A stretch of 35,664 bases of DNA from Saccoglossus kowalevskii (GCF_000003605.2 NW_003120933.1:203295-238958); one strand, 5' to 3'. Positions 1 to 13,300 are shown, counted from the first letter of the stretch. The notes: generated by a model from the sequence alone, not told the origin. Program-made: numbers and translations.

Positions 1-1025
1 CCAGTCCTACCTAGAACAATCTGAGTTCATACCATTCCTACCTAGAACAATCTCTGTGCATACCAGTCCTATCTAGAACATTCTCAGTGCATCCCGGTCC
101 TACCTAGAACAATCTGAGTGCATACCAGACCTACCTCGAACAATCTGAGTACATACCAGTCCAACCTATAATCATCAGAGTCCATACCAGTCATAACTAT
201 AACCATCTATGTGCATACCAGTCCTACCTAGAACCATCTGAGTGCATACCAGTCCTACCTAGAACAATCTGAGTACATGCCAGTCCAACCTAGAACAATC
301 TGAGGGCATACCAGTCTTACCTAGAACAATCTGAGTGCATACCAGTCCTACCTAGAACAATCTGAGTTCATACCATTCCTACCTAGAACAATCTCTGTGC
401 ATACCAGTCCTATCTAGAACATTCTCAGTGCATCCCGGTCCTACCTAGAACAATCTGAGTGCATACCAGTCCTACCTCGAACAATCTGAGTACATACCAG
501 TCCTACCTAGAACCATCTTAGTGCATACCAGTCATATCTAGAACCATCTGAGTGCATACCAGTCGTACCTAGATCAATCTGAGTGCATACCAGTCCTAAC
601 TAGAACCATCTGAGTGCATACCAGTCTTACCTAGAACCATCTGAGTGCATACCAGTCTTACCTAGAACCATCTGAGTGCATACCAGTCCTACCTAGAACC
701 ATCTTATAGAATACCAGTCGTACTTAGAGCAATCTGAGTGTGTACCAGTTCTACCTGATCAATCAGAGTGCATACCGGTCCTACCTAGAACAACCTGAGT
801 GCATACCAGTCATACCAATAACAATCTGTGTGCATACCAGTCCTACCTAGAACCATTTGAGTACATACTAGTCACACTTAGAACAATCTTAGAACAATCC
901 AATCATATCTAGAACCATCTGAGTGCATACTAGTCCTACCTAGAACAATCTGAGTACATACTAGTCCTACCTAGAACCATAGTAGTGCATACTAGTTCTA
1001 CCTAGAACCATCTGAGTACATAGCA
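1..1025. repeat. 31-bp minisatellite with an 11-unit higher-order period
   Basis: About 33 head-to-tail copies of a unit containing CCAGTCCTACCTAGAAC then AATCTGAGTGCATA, 31 bp in total. Copies differ by scattered substitutions and degrade toward 840-1025. Positions 1 to about 155 reappear almost unchanged from position 342, including the variants CATTCC, ATCTCTGTGC and CATCCCGGTCC. This gives a higher-order period of 341 bp, which is 11 units. The array is cut by the window start, so its full length is unknown. No coding frame is preserved through it. Confidence 0.95.
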
Positions 1026-1183
1026 GCTCATTTAAGAACCTTCCCTGTGTTTACTCAAATGAGCAATTTCAGCTTTAACTAAGACCTTAAAGTCGTATCT
1101 GTCACCGATTAAGACACGTGTTCTCTATAATATTATGTACTAGATTAAGATAGCTGTTCTATGTAGAGTAATATTAACATTAC

Positions 1184-1467
1184 AGGGGGGTGGTCGTCGC
1201 GCCGCGCATGTGCGACATTTGTGTTGATAAACATTAATTTTCCCAGAATCTAATGCTCTCTCATCACAGGAATTCACAAGTATGAATTTTGACCTGAGGC
1301 GAGCCTTGCACTAATTACCACCAGTGACTGCCAACCATCTAAAATACCTAATTAAAGCTTGGTAACATCTCAGTTTGTACTCGCAGATTTGTGCAACAAT
1401 CATAGTCGCCATCTTTATTTATATGAGACCATATCTCGCGCATGCGTGACGCGACGACTACCGCTCT
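1184..1467 (-). mobile_element. TTAA-flanked inverted-repeat element, family A, copy 1
   Basis: An element of about 284 bp with imperfect terminal inverted repeats: the right end has ACGACTACCGCTCT and the left end AGGGGGGTGGTCGTCGCG. It is flanked by TTAC on the left and TTAA on the right. Its interior is the reverse complement of the copies at 3435 and 4507; for example, the segment with GTTGATAAACATTAATTTTC lies at the left here and at the right end there. It has no coding capacity, so it is a MITE-type non-autonomous DNA transposon. The TTAA flanks suggest a Kolobok- or piggyBac-type transposase. Confidence 0.8.
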
Positions 1468-1741
1468 TTAATAACTCGCACCTTCACGATAGAGTATTGG
1501 ATTATTTGCCAGTCATTTTTTTGCAGGTGTGGGTTACTGTGACAGATGAAACAACATTCATCATTTTATCAGAAGTCAGTCACACATATATGATGAGACA
1601 GAACTAAACTAGAATATGATTGAAAGTTTTCTTTCAAGCTCGATCACTCGATCAATTACACAAACGTATTGACACTTACTACATCACATGAAGCATGGAT
1701 GTTTTTTTAATCAAAACAGTTAGTTTGTGAACAAGTTAATT

Positions 1742-1915
1742 TATCTTGAGGAGAGCCACGAGACTTGTTTCTTTTCCTTCAAATAAGATTCGATCTCTCT
1801 AGCCATTGCCCCCATTGTTGCCTCCATCTATGTAACCATGGTATTCAGCACAGATGGGAAAGAATAGAGTGGCAATGACAAGTCTTGTATTTGCTACTGT
1901 CATCAAGTTTCTCGC
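1742..1915. repeat. Diverged dispersed repeat, family F copy 1
   Basis: Shares an ordered series of words with 33180-33360: CACGAGA(C)TTGTTT or similar, CCTTCAAATAA, a GCCCATTGTT block, a TATGTAACC/TATATAACC block, then CAAGT(T)TTGT. Divergence is high, so the borders are approximate. A third, weaker relative of the first part lies near 2450-2520. The type of element is unknown. Confidence 0.4.
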
Positions 1916-2583
1916 TCTAACGAAATATGATGAAAATCATATTATTGAAGGTGGTATTTTGCTTAATTTTCTCTGATTTGTTTTGAGGTATAATCTTACT
2001 CAAGCGCGTTTGACATTGTTATTGCGTATAACAGTGACAATATTTCCTGTCAACGTCTTCTATTAATTGGTGGATTGAAGATGAAATATGGATACCCCAT
2101 ACTGTGAATCGTAGTCGTCAATGGATTACGATTTATTATAAACTAAAATTGCTGCGTTTGCAGGACACAGCAATAGATGAAATATAAACAAGAATACGCA
2201 TGTACATCGATTATTAATGTACGTACCAACACGACCAGTGTGCGTGTCACAAGAACGTGTTCAGCTCACGATGTATTTATCATTGCACAGTATCAAACAA
2301 CACTATCAAAATTACATATTCTCATCCATAATACATCAACATGATGATAACTCTTTTTTCTTCGCTGTAAATCTGTTCATTGCTAAAGTTTCTATGACAA
2401 TGAAATTACGTCAGCAAATCATGCAAATAGTCCTTATAGAAAGATCTCGTTGGGAGCGAGAAGGGCGCGAGACTTGTTTTTTGCCTCTCGAACAGTGTTC
2501 CCATTCTCCTTCCCAGAGTTCCTTGCGGCTAGAACGCCGAAAGTACATATTCGTAGAAATAGAACTCTGCCTGGGAGTTAGAG

Positions 2584-2860
2584 TGCCGCAAAAAATGAAC
2601 GATTTGATTTTGAACTCGAATTTCTTTATTTCGTAGCTCACATCGAAAGGCCGATTTTTGACAGTGGATTACTGCGTTTGAATACCCTTACTTTAACAAA
2701 ATTGACCATCATCAAATGTGTACAGCACATTATTAAGTATGGAAATATCCCCCAAATACTTTCGCGTTTGTCGAATCCCACGCGATATTTGTTGCCACTA
2801 CGACGCTATGACCTCTGTTTGTCCTGTTTTTACGTTCGATTTCACGCATAACGCAGGATT
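2584..2860. repeat. Dispersed repeat, family G copy 1 (277 bp)
   Basis: Aligns almost without gaps to 16822-17098, about 14 kb away. Both copies start at TGCCGCAAAAA and run through ACAGCACATTATTAAG, TACTTTCGCGTTTGTCGAAT and TACGACGCTATGACC. Similarity may continue past the right border with small indels. Neither strand gives an uninterrupted recognisable protein. It could be a SINE or a fragment of a larger transposon; no poly(A) tail or inverted termini were seen. Confidence 0.75.
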
Positions 2861-3434
2861 TCGGAAAATAATCCATCTGCTTAGTGACTTAGCAACCAAG
2901 AAACTCGCGGTCAAAGTCGAAACTCGTCTATTTTATTGCCGTGTTAGCCACCTCGGTTCAACTCTCTTTTTATTCTTTCATTGTACTTCTTAAATTTGTA
3001 ATTAATATACACAATTAAAAAATGAGCTCTGGTGCTCCTCCAAATCTACTAAATTCACTCACCAAACATTTTCGCTAAAGGCACTTAAGAATAAGATCCT
3101 TTTTGAACAGTTTCCCACAAATGTAAAGAAACTTTTTTTTTCTAATATTAAAATTGACGCAACAACAAGACCCTCTTGTTTATACTTTCAATATTCTCGT
3201 TTGTTAGTAACTGTTTTTTTCTTTACGAAAGTATAAATGTACTGAAATTACGTTTGTGGATCGGGTTACCACCATCAGCTAAATACGTTGAGAGGGGTGG
3301 ACAATAATGTTTATGTGAAATGTAAATATTAGTACTGTATACACTTCTTGTGGTACATGTACGCTATCGCCTTATATATAGATATGCTACGCACGTCCTT
3401 CTTTCTGGATAGTAGGATGTTTTTTTTAGTTTGA

Positions 3435-3733
3435 AGGGCGGTAGTCGTCGCGCCACGCATGCGCGAGATATATGGGTCTCATATAAACAAAGATGGCGAC
3501 TTCGACTGTTGCGCAGATCAACGAATACAAACTAAGATGTTACTAAGCTCTAATTAGGTATTTTTTAGGTGATTGGAAGGTATCGAAGGAGTCACTGGCG
3601 GTAATTAGTGCAAGTTGCGCCCAGGTCAAACCTCATACTTGTAATTTTCATTAGATGAGCGCATTGGATTGTGGGAAAATCAATGTTTATCAACACAAAT
3701 GTCGCACATGCGCAGAGCGACGACTGTCGCCCT
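3435..3733 (+). mobile_element. TTAA-flanked inverted-repeat element, family A, copy 2
   Basis: A 299-bp element with ends AGGGCGGTAGTCGTCGCG and CGACGACTGTCGCCCT, flanked by TTGA on the left (one change from TTAA) and TTAA on the right. The interior matches copy 3 at 4507 along its length, including ATGGCGACTT, TGTTGCGCAGATCAACGA, CCCAGGTCAAACCTCATACT and TGTGGGAAAATCAATGTTTA. Non-coding MITE. Confidence 0.88.
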
Positions 3734-4506
3734 TTAAAACTATGGTGGCTGTTATCGACAAATAACCGTTGTGATACGCGCTAAAATTTATTTTCATTAA
3801 CCCATACGATATTCATATTTAGTGATTATGTAATAATGGTTTAATTAGTAGATTTTACCTCATCATTTACGTTTGTTAGCTATTATTACTTAAATATGAT
3901 AAATTTATTGGATATTGTTGTTTTTGATAATGAAATTAATGATATGTACTAGACCACGTCAAATTAGGTCAAATTATATTACACGCGTGTGGAACTCGAA
4001 CATGAATTATGAATATCGAACACGACGAGGTGCGGCGACTGTGGCGTTTCATCTTCATTTGTCGCTCTGTATATCGAGAGGGTTGCCTGATTTTTCTCAC
4101 TTTAACCAAATTCCAATAACGAGAATTATACAACTTTCGGTCATGTGACCATTTATACCACTCTTGGTCACGTTCAGGTTTATTTTTTAGTAAATCCTCA
4201 CATATGTATAGTGTTATATCTACAGTCACAAGCATATGCTAAGTGTAACTGCTACAGATACCTGTGGCATAACAACCACACTTTGGAGCTATTGAATTTC
4301 CAATGGAGGTTTCAGAGAAGAAACGGGTATTTGAAAGGTCATGCAAATGTCAAGTGTTATATATTGAATTATTCATGAGCAAATGACAAAGCAAACAATA
4401 CGTCGTTTTTATTTATGTAAATTAAACAAAATGTACATTCCTTAGTTGACATCAATGTAAAACTAAAGTCAGCTGCGCGTTAGTTTATACATTGTCGTGC
4501 GTTTAA

Positions 4507-4804
4507 AGCGCGTTAGTCGTCGCGCTGCGCATGTGCGAGATATATGGGTCTCATATAAACAAATATGGCGACTTTGACTGTTGCGCAGATCAACGAGTAT
4601 GAACTGAGACGTTTCCAAGATTTAATTAGATAATTTTCAAGTTATTCGAAGGTATCAAGGAGTCACCGGCGGTAATCAGTGCATATCTCGCCCAGGTCAA
4701 ACCTCATACTTGTGATTTCCATTTGAAGAGCGCATTGGATTGTGGGAAAATCAATGTTTATCAACACAAATGTCACACATGCGCAGCGCGACGACTACCG
4801 CGCT
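4507..4804 (+). mobile_element. TTAA-flanked inverted-repeat element, family A, copy 3
   Basis: A 298-bp element. It starts AGCGCGTTAGTCGTCGCG and ends GCGACGACTACCGCGCT, with intact TTAA at 4503-4506 and 4805-4808. It is the best preserved of the three family A copies and is useful as a reference for the terminal repeat. No coding frame. Confidence 0.9.
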
Positions 4805-4808
4805 TTAA

Positions 4809-5954
4809 GTAACAAAGAGTAGGCATTTACTACTTGCAGTAGACAATATCTGTTGCTTAGTAACGCGTGCTACCAATTGACTTAGACACGTAATCGCAAA
4901 TAAAAATTGACTCCACGTATTGAAATTTATTATTAAATTATTAAACACCATGTATCATCAACGGCAATCGCATTATGGATTGACTTAAGCAATCATTGAT
5001 AAATACCAAAAACACCTACTTAGAGGCAAGTATGTTTGTTTTCGAAAAAGGCAAAATGATACACGCAAATAATTTACAATGTAGTACACACGGTAGGCAA
5101 CAAGCCGAGAGCTTCAAGTCATAAATTCGAAAATCTAAGGCATACTTGTTTGAGAGAGTAAATGATGACCAAACTACCATCTTGAATGAACCGGCTTATG
5201 TCATGTGGTCTAATTTAACCAATTAGAATGTACTTGTCAGGAAAACAGCATGTTACTTTCAGAGCCGCAACGGAAAAGTTACGAAAATGATTATAAAAAA
5301 TTACGATTTTTGACGTACAGTGCATAGAAACGAGTGCCTCCCCCGCAAACGTAACGATTCTAAATCCAACCATTAAGAACGATAATGCGCTCCGATTGGC
5401 AACAAAAAACGTTAAAATTATCCCACTTCCACGAAAAGACGAAGTTAAATAAGACACAAAGTATCGATTTGATTAACAATGGGCAATCTTAGTTCTTAGT
5501 AGTATGAAAAATGAGATGACCTTTACTGTCTAATTGCAACAAAGAAACATACACTTCCGTGACGTAGTTCCGAAATTCCTATTTTGAAATATAAAGATTA
5601 ACATGGACAGCGAAAAAGTAGCTCTCGCCTACGCTGCCCACCTTGTTCCATTTGTTTGTGTGTTTTCCCATTAACGCCTGTTGAGTGCACGATTGAATTT
5701 TATTCAATTCAACTGAAATGGACATGTGTCTGACTGTAATAACGTGTTCGTACACTGGCACGCTTCATCAGTTTGGTGATACAAATGTTTGTCTGTCTGT
5801 CTCGATTATTGCCCAGTTTTGGTTTTCCATAAACAATTGTTGTTTCAGGGGTGTTGTTTCCTAATCAGCGATTTCATAACACCCACGTTATTTTTTCAGC
5901 GAAAGCTCGATCGACTTTTTTGTGTTGGAAAAATTATGATATTTTACCTGAATT
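4809..5954. other. Intergenic, nothing recognised
   Basis: AT-rich sequence without a supported gene. The small reverse frames at 5215-5457 and 5579-5761 lack splice or protein-family support. Confidence 0.5.
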
Positions 5955-5958
5955 TTAA

Positions 5959-6065
5959 ATGGCGGCAGTCGTCGCGCCGCGTCCTGTTCGATATGGGACT
6001 CATAGCGACGTATACAACGCGTGTAAAATACATTCGAACACGCGCCATGCGACGACCACCGCGCT
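5959..6065 (-). mobile_element. TTAA-flanked inverted-repeat element, family B, copy 1
   Basis: A 107-bp element between TTAA tetranucleotides at 5955-5958 and 6066-6069. Its ends are ATGGCGGCAGTCGTCGCG and GCGACGACCACCGCGCT, the same terminal repeat as family A. The interior is different and matches, in reverse orientation, the copy at 21723 (GGGACTCATAGCGACGTATA, ACGCGTGTAAAATACATT). Confidence 0.87.
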
Positions 6066-6069
6066 TTAA

Positions 6070-9000
6070 GTTTGAAATGTGGCAAAAGAGAAAGAATGTT
6101 TAACAGCGCCTATGGGATGTTTTCCCCGGCCAACATGGGATGGGCAATCAACGCATGAATTGAAACAGTACTTACTGATTGTAGGGTCATATGAAAATTA
6201 TGTTTGGGTTAGTCACTGTGAATGTTTTTTTCTTCTTTGTCTTTTTATTGCAAGTGCACCTATTTAATGTTAAACCAAATTCCACGCATGAGAATATACG
6301 CGACATCTTTCAATCAAAATGTAACATGACACACACTGGTTTCATCAAATCTAGTCTGACCAGGATATTGGTGACTTTGTTCCAAAGTTTAACACCCCGT
6401 GTTGAATTGAACACCGAGGTCAGATCCTATCAGAGCTACCGAACGCTATCGGAAGTTACCGAAACGTACCGATCATAGGTTAGCGCAGTTGTCATCACGA
6501 TTCCAAATATCGGTTAAAACATGTATACAAATTTATTGATTTTTTACACTTGCTGGTCGGATTTATTCGAACTCGATATAGATCGATGAATTTCAATAGA
6601 TATACTCTTATGCTCAAAGTCGGATTCGTCACTGTGGTTGTGTGCATGCCTTAATATTTCTCTTGATCCTGAGTCTCGTGCATCATGTAAGTCGTTGCAT
6701 ACGGGAAAAGGGCTCGGGCGAAACCTGACTGCGATCGAAGGTAATGCACGCAGCGCTCCGGTCAACTCGAGTAAAGCGACACACTCGAAAGCGATGGTAG
6801 CGAATATTTGTGTATTTTTTTTTTTTACATTTTTCAGGAACAAGATTTTGATAAACGTTAATAGTTAGGAACAAGCAGAAAGGACGATGTTTGGCAATGG
6901 CGGAATGATACTGGGTAACCCAGTGCGGCTGTGACACTAAGACAGACAGTTCACCACCTGTGGAATCTTTTCAACTTTCTGTAGTTTCATGTTTATATCC
7001 GCTAACAATGATATTAGCACTGATTGCAAACACTTCGCAGGGGATAAATTTGAAAACAAAAAATATGCACAGAGAAATAATCTTACATGGAATATGTCAG
7101 AAAATAGATTTATAAACAAATATGTCTAACCCCAATAGTTATAACAATCAAACCCAAAGTCATTGAACTCATATGCGCAGCGTTTGGTTTATTGTAGGTT
7201 GTAGATTAAAATCATAGACTTATTAGTGGACACAATTCCCCCGGATCACGTCTATGATCATCTAGTGCCCTGCTTTGGTGTCCAAAAACTCAGATCACGA
7301 TTAGATGTTTGTAAGAACAGTTGTTTTAGTGAGACATGGTATATGATTCGGAATAGAACTGCGGCATCGTAGAAACAACGCAGGATGTGATTTGCATAAT
7401 TTGGTTGCGCAGCAACGTCATCAAGGATCTAGAGGACAATTAATAAATAACCTTTTCTTCAGACGTCATCCGGCTAATATTGAGCATTTACAGAATTACC
7501 GAAATGTGATGACATTTTAGATTGACCCCAGGAAGGTGGGTGTTGCGGGAAAGACCAACAACTGTGTTGACAAGGGAAATTAACGCGCTGTCATTTACAC
7601 AACGAGTCCGTCTAATCCGTCTCTCAAAACGTCAAACGAAAATAAGCAACGTTCTCATTCCAATCACGTGACCAGAGCTAATATTCGTTATAGGACGCGG
7701 TAGCTATCAAACTAATAGCAAGAACAAAATAACGCCCCGGGCACCCACCGTCCAGGCCTCAGTTCCCAATGGCGGATTAAAAAGGAGACAGAATTTCCCC
7801 CGCAACCAATTTATAGGAGTACTGTTACGATGTCACGAAAATGCTTTCTGAACTAGTTAGTAAAAAAAACGATGCGCAAGATACCGTGATGTGGCCTAGT
7901 ACGTAACCATGGAAACCATCTTCGAAACGATATATATATATACGTATTGATTAAAGAGAGGTGAGCACCGACAGATGCACAGTATAACAGAGTAATGTAA
8001 AACACGTATATTTCGTTTTCAAATCCATATATCACACGTAACACACTCAGTTTAATTACCCGGATGTCGCAATATGGGACACTCATTGTTATTAGTCATA
8101 GTAACCACACTACTTTGAAGGAGAAAGATAGAGATTTCGTTCTCATGTAGAATGTAACCGTAGACGCACATTAATGTTAAGAGGTTACACTTCGAAATTA
8201 CCAGTTTTTGTTGGTAATTGGAAGGTCGACGACGTTAGAAAAGCGCAAAATGCGTACTGACTGAAACAAGCCCGTTTGAAAGCAGAAGTGGGTTGGTGGA
8301 AACGTAACAATATAGAGGCATGACCGATGTATGTGTCCGTGTTTCCTAATGATGGGTTGTATTGTTAATGTTGCGAAGGATTGTTATTAACCCGACGCTA
8401 AAAGGGTACAACTTGGCGAGGTCCACGTAGTGTGCAATAAGATGGCGATAATGGTCTCACGTCCTAATTAGCCGCCAGTGTACCATTCGCTGTACTTCAC
8501 CACCAATCATTGTACCACTCGTCATCTGTTTGAAACCCAGAAACCGTCATTTTGGAGAGACCTATATACATGCGAACCGGCGTTTAGGGACATTTCTCTG
8601 TTGCTAGGCACCGAGAGAGTACTCAGGTCAAAGTTTCTGTGAAGTTTACGCGAGAACGGCAACGGTCGATGTGCGTGTGCCGGGAAGCACGTTGCTACTA
8701 TCTCCACTTCCTGTCAATCTGTGATCTTTGCTACAGTTGTACCGCTGTAAACCGCTTTACGTAGAGTTCGCGAGTCAGTCAAAATCGCGAGATTTTATTG
8801 CAGTGATTTTTCTGCTGCTGTTTACGGCATGGAGTGCCATTGACTTTTTGTTGTTTTTTACGAACCATGCGAAAAAATAATCAAATCATGAAAATAACTA
8901 GCAGTGAAAAGTAAACGATTTCCACAGCACAGAAACACGGTGAAAAAAATTGTACTTGTGTTTGGTCCTTTGAGGTATGAGCTGTGCGCTTCCCGAATTC

Positions 9001-10072
9001 GGTAATGATTGATTATTAAATTCTGAAATTCGGTTAAATTAGCGAATAGAATAAGAAAAAAAAAACGTTCCATAAAGAATACCTGCAAAGATACTGATGA
9101 AAATGGAAAGTGAAAATCAGAAGCCAAATGGTGCTCTTCGATAGAAAACGCGAACAGTTATTTCCTATTATTTTGTCGTTTTACGCAAAAAAACACGCGA
9201 GATATGTGCTTAGCATAGTTGCGGGTGAGTGCACTGACGAAAAGTCACGGTCACGCTATTGGTGTAGCGTGAATGCAAACACAAAGAAGACTAGTAATTA
9301 GCGAATCCGTTCGCACCTCCTATTGGAAGGACCCCCTATTCAATTCACGTAGCCAGTAAAAAACAAACCGTATTCGTAGACACTGAGTGTTTTACGTTGA
9401 AGCACCTTGAAGCCAGATTTTAAAACCCGAGTGTTAAAATGTAAAACGCGGAAATCCTTGACAAGTACATGGGAGAATGTGTGAGCTCTCCCGAATGGCT
9501 TCGTTATATGTCTTCAAATTGATTGTAAGCATGCCACTAGTGCGAACCTGTGGACCCTACAGTTGGCCCTTTCTCCAATAACTGCACTTTTCTTTTTTTA
9601 ACGAGTACCTTTCGACACCATCTACTTGCCAAAGAAACAATATATTTCGGACAAGTTCGTAACTCGACGAAGAACCGAATTGAATACATACGGGTCTTCC
9701 TTTGTTGAGCTATTAAAATGTTTGCAGAAGCTCCAATAAAAATGGGTGAGTGTATTTGTTCAAGGGGGAAGTCAGTTATGAGTAAAGTTGATGCGCTTTT
9801 GGGATATTATCATGAAGCATTGAGATGACCAACTTGTCGTGGACTGGTTGCTACACCCCGTTTACGACAGTATGCATAGCCTCAGTTTGAGTAGTCGAGC
9901 CGACAGACAAGTATCTTAAGCGCGTCTTTGTATGCGCCCTTCCCATTAGCCGCACTTAGGGCGTTCCTTTTCATAGCCAGCCTTTTTGTTTTACTTACAC
10001 GCTCGCCTTATTGGTTGAGGGCTGCTTGCATTTTTCCACTTCAACTCCAAGCATTATATACATAGAGCGGAG
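6070..10072. other. Intergenic, upstream of the C1q gene
   Basis: About 4 kb with no recognised gene on either strand. It contains a small AT dinucleotide run near 7931-7944 and a cluster of short ACCGA/TATCGG words near 6437-6472. All open frames here are under 105 codons and show no family motifs. Confidence 0.5.
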
Positions 10073-10079
10073 TATAAAA
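10073..10079 (+). promoter_or_regulatory. TATA box of the C1q-domain gene
   Basis: TATAAAA in a local GC-containing context, 97 bp upstream of the start codon at 10170. With the usual spacing of about 30 bp, transcription would begin near 10100-10110 and leave a 5' untranslated leader of about 60-70 nt. That fits an uninterrupted first exon. The start site itself is inferred. Confidence 0.6.
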
Positions 10080-10169
10080 GCATTATCGTCGTAACAGCCA
10101 GCGTGCTTGCTTGCTTGATTGTGACGTACATGTTCGGCCAGTGACCGATCAGTTACCGTGTTGTTAATC

Positions 10170-10343
10170 ATGAGAATTGGTGTACTCGTTTTAGCGTTAG
10201 TTGTCTTTTTAACCGACTCACACACTGTGTCCCCTCTCGCCTATGACAGGGATTATTTGGACCGAAACGGCTACCCAGAGGACGATGAGAACGACTACAG
10301 AGCCCTGCCGTACTCTCTGGCTACGCGGACCAACGACGAACGG
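10170..10343 (+). CDS. C1QTNF12/ERFE-like: Exon 1: signal peptide and acidic N-terminus
   Basis: 58 codons starting [19 protein letters not shown], a short n-region followed by a hydrophobic core, typical of a secretory signal peptide. An acidic stretch follows with PEDDENDY, and the exon ends TNDER. The ATG has A at -3 and follows a TATA box by 97 bp. The exon ends in phase 0 before GTAAGT, a strong donor. A GTG-initiated extension of four codons exists but would put extra residues ahead of the signal peptide, so the ATG was chosen. Confidence 0.8.
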
Positions 10344-13300
10344 GTAAGTACTGTGCCATATCAGATACAGAGTCGGTTTAACGCCGTATGTACGAAACCA
10401 TACAAGTGCATGGGATGACCGTGTACTATCGTTTATATATGCAGTTACCCGTGCGCTCGACAAGTACACTGCATATTGTTGACATAGTTCATGATTTAGT
10501 TGACTTGATCTTCACCCAAATCTTCGGCCTCTTGTACACAACATTGAGAGCACCCCGTAAAAATTGCAGTTCAGTTTAATCTCGGGCGCTTTCCGTGTTC
10601 TACGTGGTTGGAAAACGGGGGATGTGTCATTTAAACTATACACACATATACTGCCGACTCGATATAGGCTGACAAGATCGTGGTATAGACCACGATACTT
10701 GCAACGATCTGTTTAGATTATAAGTGTGTCAATGATACATTGCGCCGTACAACTGGCCATAACACAACGCAGCGAGCAAAGTTCAACCGTCATATGAACG
10801 AGCAGTTAAGCAAAGAGCTTACTAAACTACTACAGCAATCTACACGTAGCAGTTCACGGTGTTTTGGTGAACAGAGCCAAAGTTAAAAAACAAAACAAAA
10901 ATACGTTTCGCTGATTACAACTCAATATACCATGCGCTTATTCATTTCGTTCACTATCGCTGTGGCCTTAGCTTTAGGCCAAACCGTACGAACTCAAAGG
11001 ACTGGGGCGTAATTGACAGTTCAAATATCGACTCGTTAAGCCATTTTCGCGTATGAATGAAAGTCGCACAAAGTTGCCAACGAACAAATACAGTTGTTCA
11101 AAAATTAGTGAAAGTTCTATGACTTGACACATCGACTGAATTGTTGATACCGGGAAAGTCGTCGTACCAAGTTAGTGTCGGAGAGTCTGTTTCTCACGAG
11201 CAAGTTGCGGAGAATTGTTACAAAACGCTTGATAACATTACTCGTTGATATACAACATAATGTAATACTCATTGGATTTTGCGTGACCTGTTTTATTCAT
11301 AAATTAATCAAAATTGACGATGTGTTGCGAAAGATGGGTTATACTCTTCGCCTGCCAATCAATACACGGTATGTGTACGTTGTTTCTTTTCTCGTGATTT
11401 AGCGTGATTGCCGTAGAGCATAATAGCAATTTGCTCTGGTTAATGTATTGGTAGTGTTTTTAACTATGCCCCCGCTGTTGCCACACACATAACTACGGCG
11501 CTGTCTAAACTCACTTGTGTCTGCATACGCCACGGCGTCTGCCAATGTCTCGACATCTCCTGGTTGTTCTGTCGTACTAAACCAACTTGCACAACTCCAA
11601 CTGCTCACTTTCAATGCAAAATATTGAATCCTAAAGTCACGTGCCAGTCGAGTGGCGCCTTCCATATTGCCGTCCGATAATGTTCCTATTTTTCCACAGA
11701 TAAACCAATATTTTGTAGTTTAAATAAAATAATACAATATGCCAATTCTCCAAATACAGTTATTCGCAGTCTCGACCAGTAACTGTGTCACATCTAGAGG
11801 AAGTTTCCCCGCGCAAAATACGTCACCAATTAGCTCGCCGTAGCACGTCTGTATTCTGTCTTCAATACCTCGTAGTATTCACGTTTCCTCTGTTTTCTGT
11901 GATGAAACCAGAAAACGGACAAGCTTATTTATTATAGCCCCAATATGATATTTCACAGAAAAAAGGACCATCTCGCGTGGTTAAAGTTTCGTGGAAAAAC
12001 ACATGAACCATGCAAGTGAAAGCGGCCTTAGAAATACTAGTATATAGAATTGTTTTTTTTACCACTTTTCGGTTAATCACTGTGTCCGTGTTTTACGTAA
12101 GAACTACATGAATACAACAAGTGCTTGTTTACATGTTTTTTTCTACCGAGTGGCATTGTAAGCAGCCGTACCTGGTTAGATTTTACAATTTGCGCGAAGC
12201 TTAATTTACAATTAGTTTGTTCCTATGTAATTAACTTATTATACGTTTGCAATAATATTGCTTGTCGGAGAGTTAAAACTTGTTATTGATGCAGTGTTCA
12301 GTGGCGGCGGTAGAGGTTTGAGAAGATGTCCGACGTTTTGAGACTCAGAGCGTTGACATCAACAAAAAGCAGTCTGGGAAGCGGGAAACCGACGTAATCG
12401 CAGCATGAAATTCACTTTCTCGTTAATTTGGATGTTCTAAGAATCTATTCTTCTCCGCCCCCTTTGGAATATCCTGTTTTTATTTTCACATCACCGTCAT
12501 TGTTTTTTATTGGACCGTGCTGTCGGTCTCACAATGACGGGCGTGAGAACGCCATGACGTCACATAATGGAGCGAAATTCACAGCAACATGTTGTCCGAT
12601 AAACAACATTCACGTCTTGTGAATTTCAATAATTTTTTCAGTTGAAAGCGTTTGCAAGTCTGGTCGGCGCCACGTAAAACCCTGGAAAGGGTGGAAAACA
12701 GTTGGATACAAGTCGCAGTGGAAAACAGAATGTCGTCCTTCGATGTTATGTCATTGTTTGTTGACCAATAGTGTTGTTCCTGTTATCTGCCAATGCGGCT
12801 AATTCAATCAACTCGGGACCATCATTAACAGGTGTACACGAAAAATAACACAACAAAACACGTGAATGGGATTGCTATGTTTACAAACGAAGAATTGTTC
12901 GTGCTTGCAGGATGCGGTAAACGAAAAACACAATATATATTAAACAATTTACAAGAAATGAATCACTGAGCACTGCGCATGCTTCCCATTCGCTAGAAAA
13001 TATTCTGATTATAGCATATGGCCAAGTTTAACCCTCGAGATTGTTGAGAATTAGCACAAAGATATCTTTATGACACATTTTACATTTTCTTCAAATCTGC
13101 CATATATTGGCCACTTTGCGTGCTAATACACATATTTACGCTTGCGCACTATTTAAAGAGTACGTACCTCCGAAATCATGCTAGTGTGCGACAAAAAAAA
13201 ACACCTTACACGCGGCGAATAAAACCAGAATGCGACTTCTCCCTTCCAATCCAAATCCAAACGAAACACATACCTAGTAACATCTTTTTTACAATCATAC

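Larger units (their letters stand above)
1472..3430. other. Intergenic DNA with diverged dispersed repeats
   Basis: No convincing gene. Two diverged repeat units start inside: one near 1742 (similar to 33180) and one at 2584-2860 (similar to 16822). The frame at 2217-2636 (139 codons) has low-complexity composition, no family signature, and its end runs into the dispersed repeat. I do not call it a gene. Confidence 0.6.

Noticed and set aside
1-1025. CRISPR-like array
   Set aside because: Units are contiguous 31-bp tandem repeats without unique spacers, in a eukaryotic setting.
2217-2636. 139-codon + strand frame
   Set aside because: Its end runs into the 277-bp dispersed repeat, and an overlapping reverse frame of similar quality exists. 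No family features.
10388-10579. Frame continuing past the end of exon 1
   Set aside because: It lies after a strong GTAAGT donor and has no similarity to the family.
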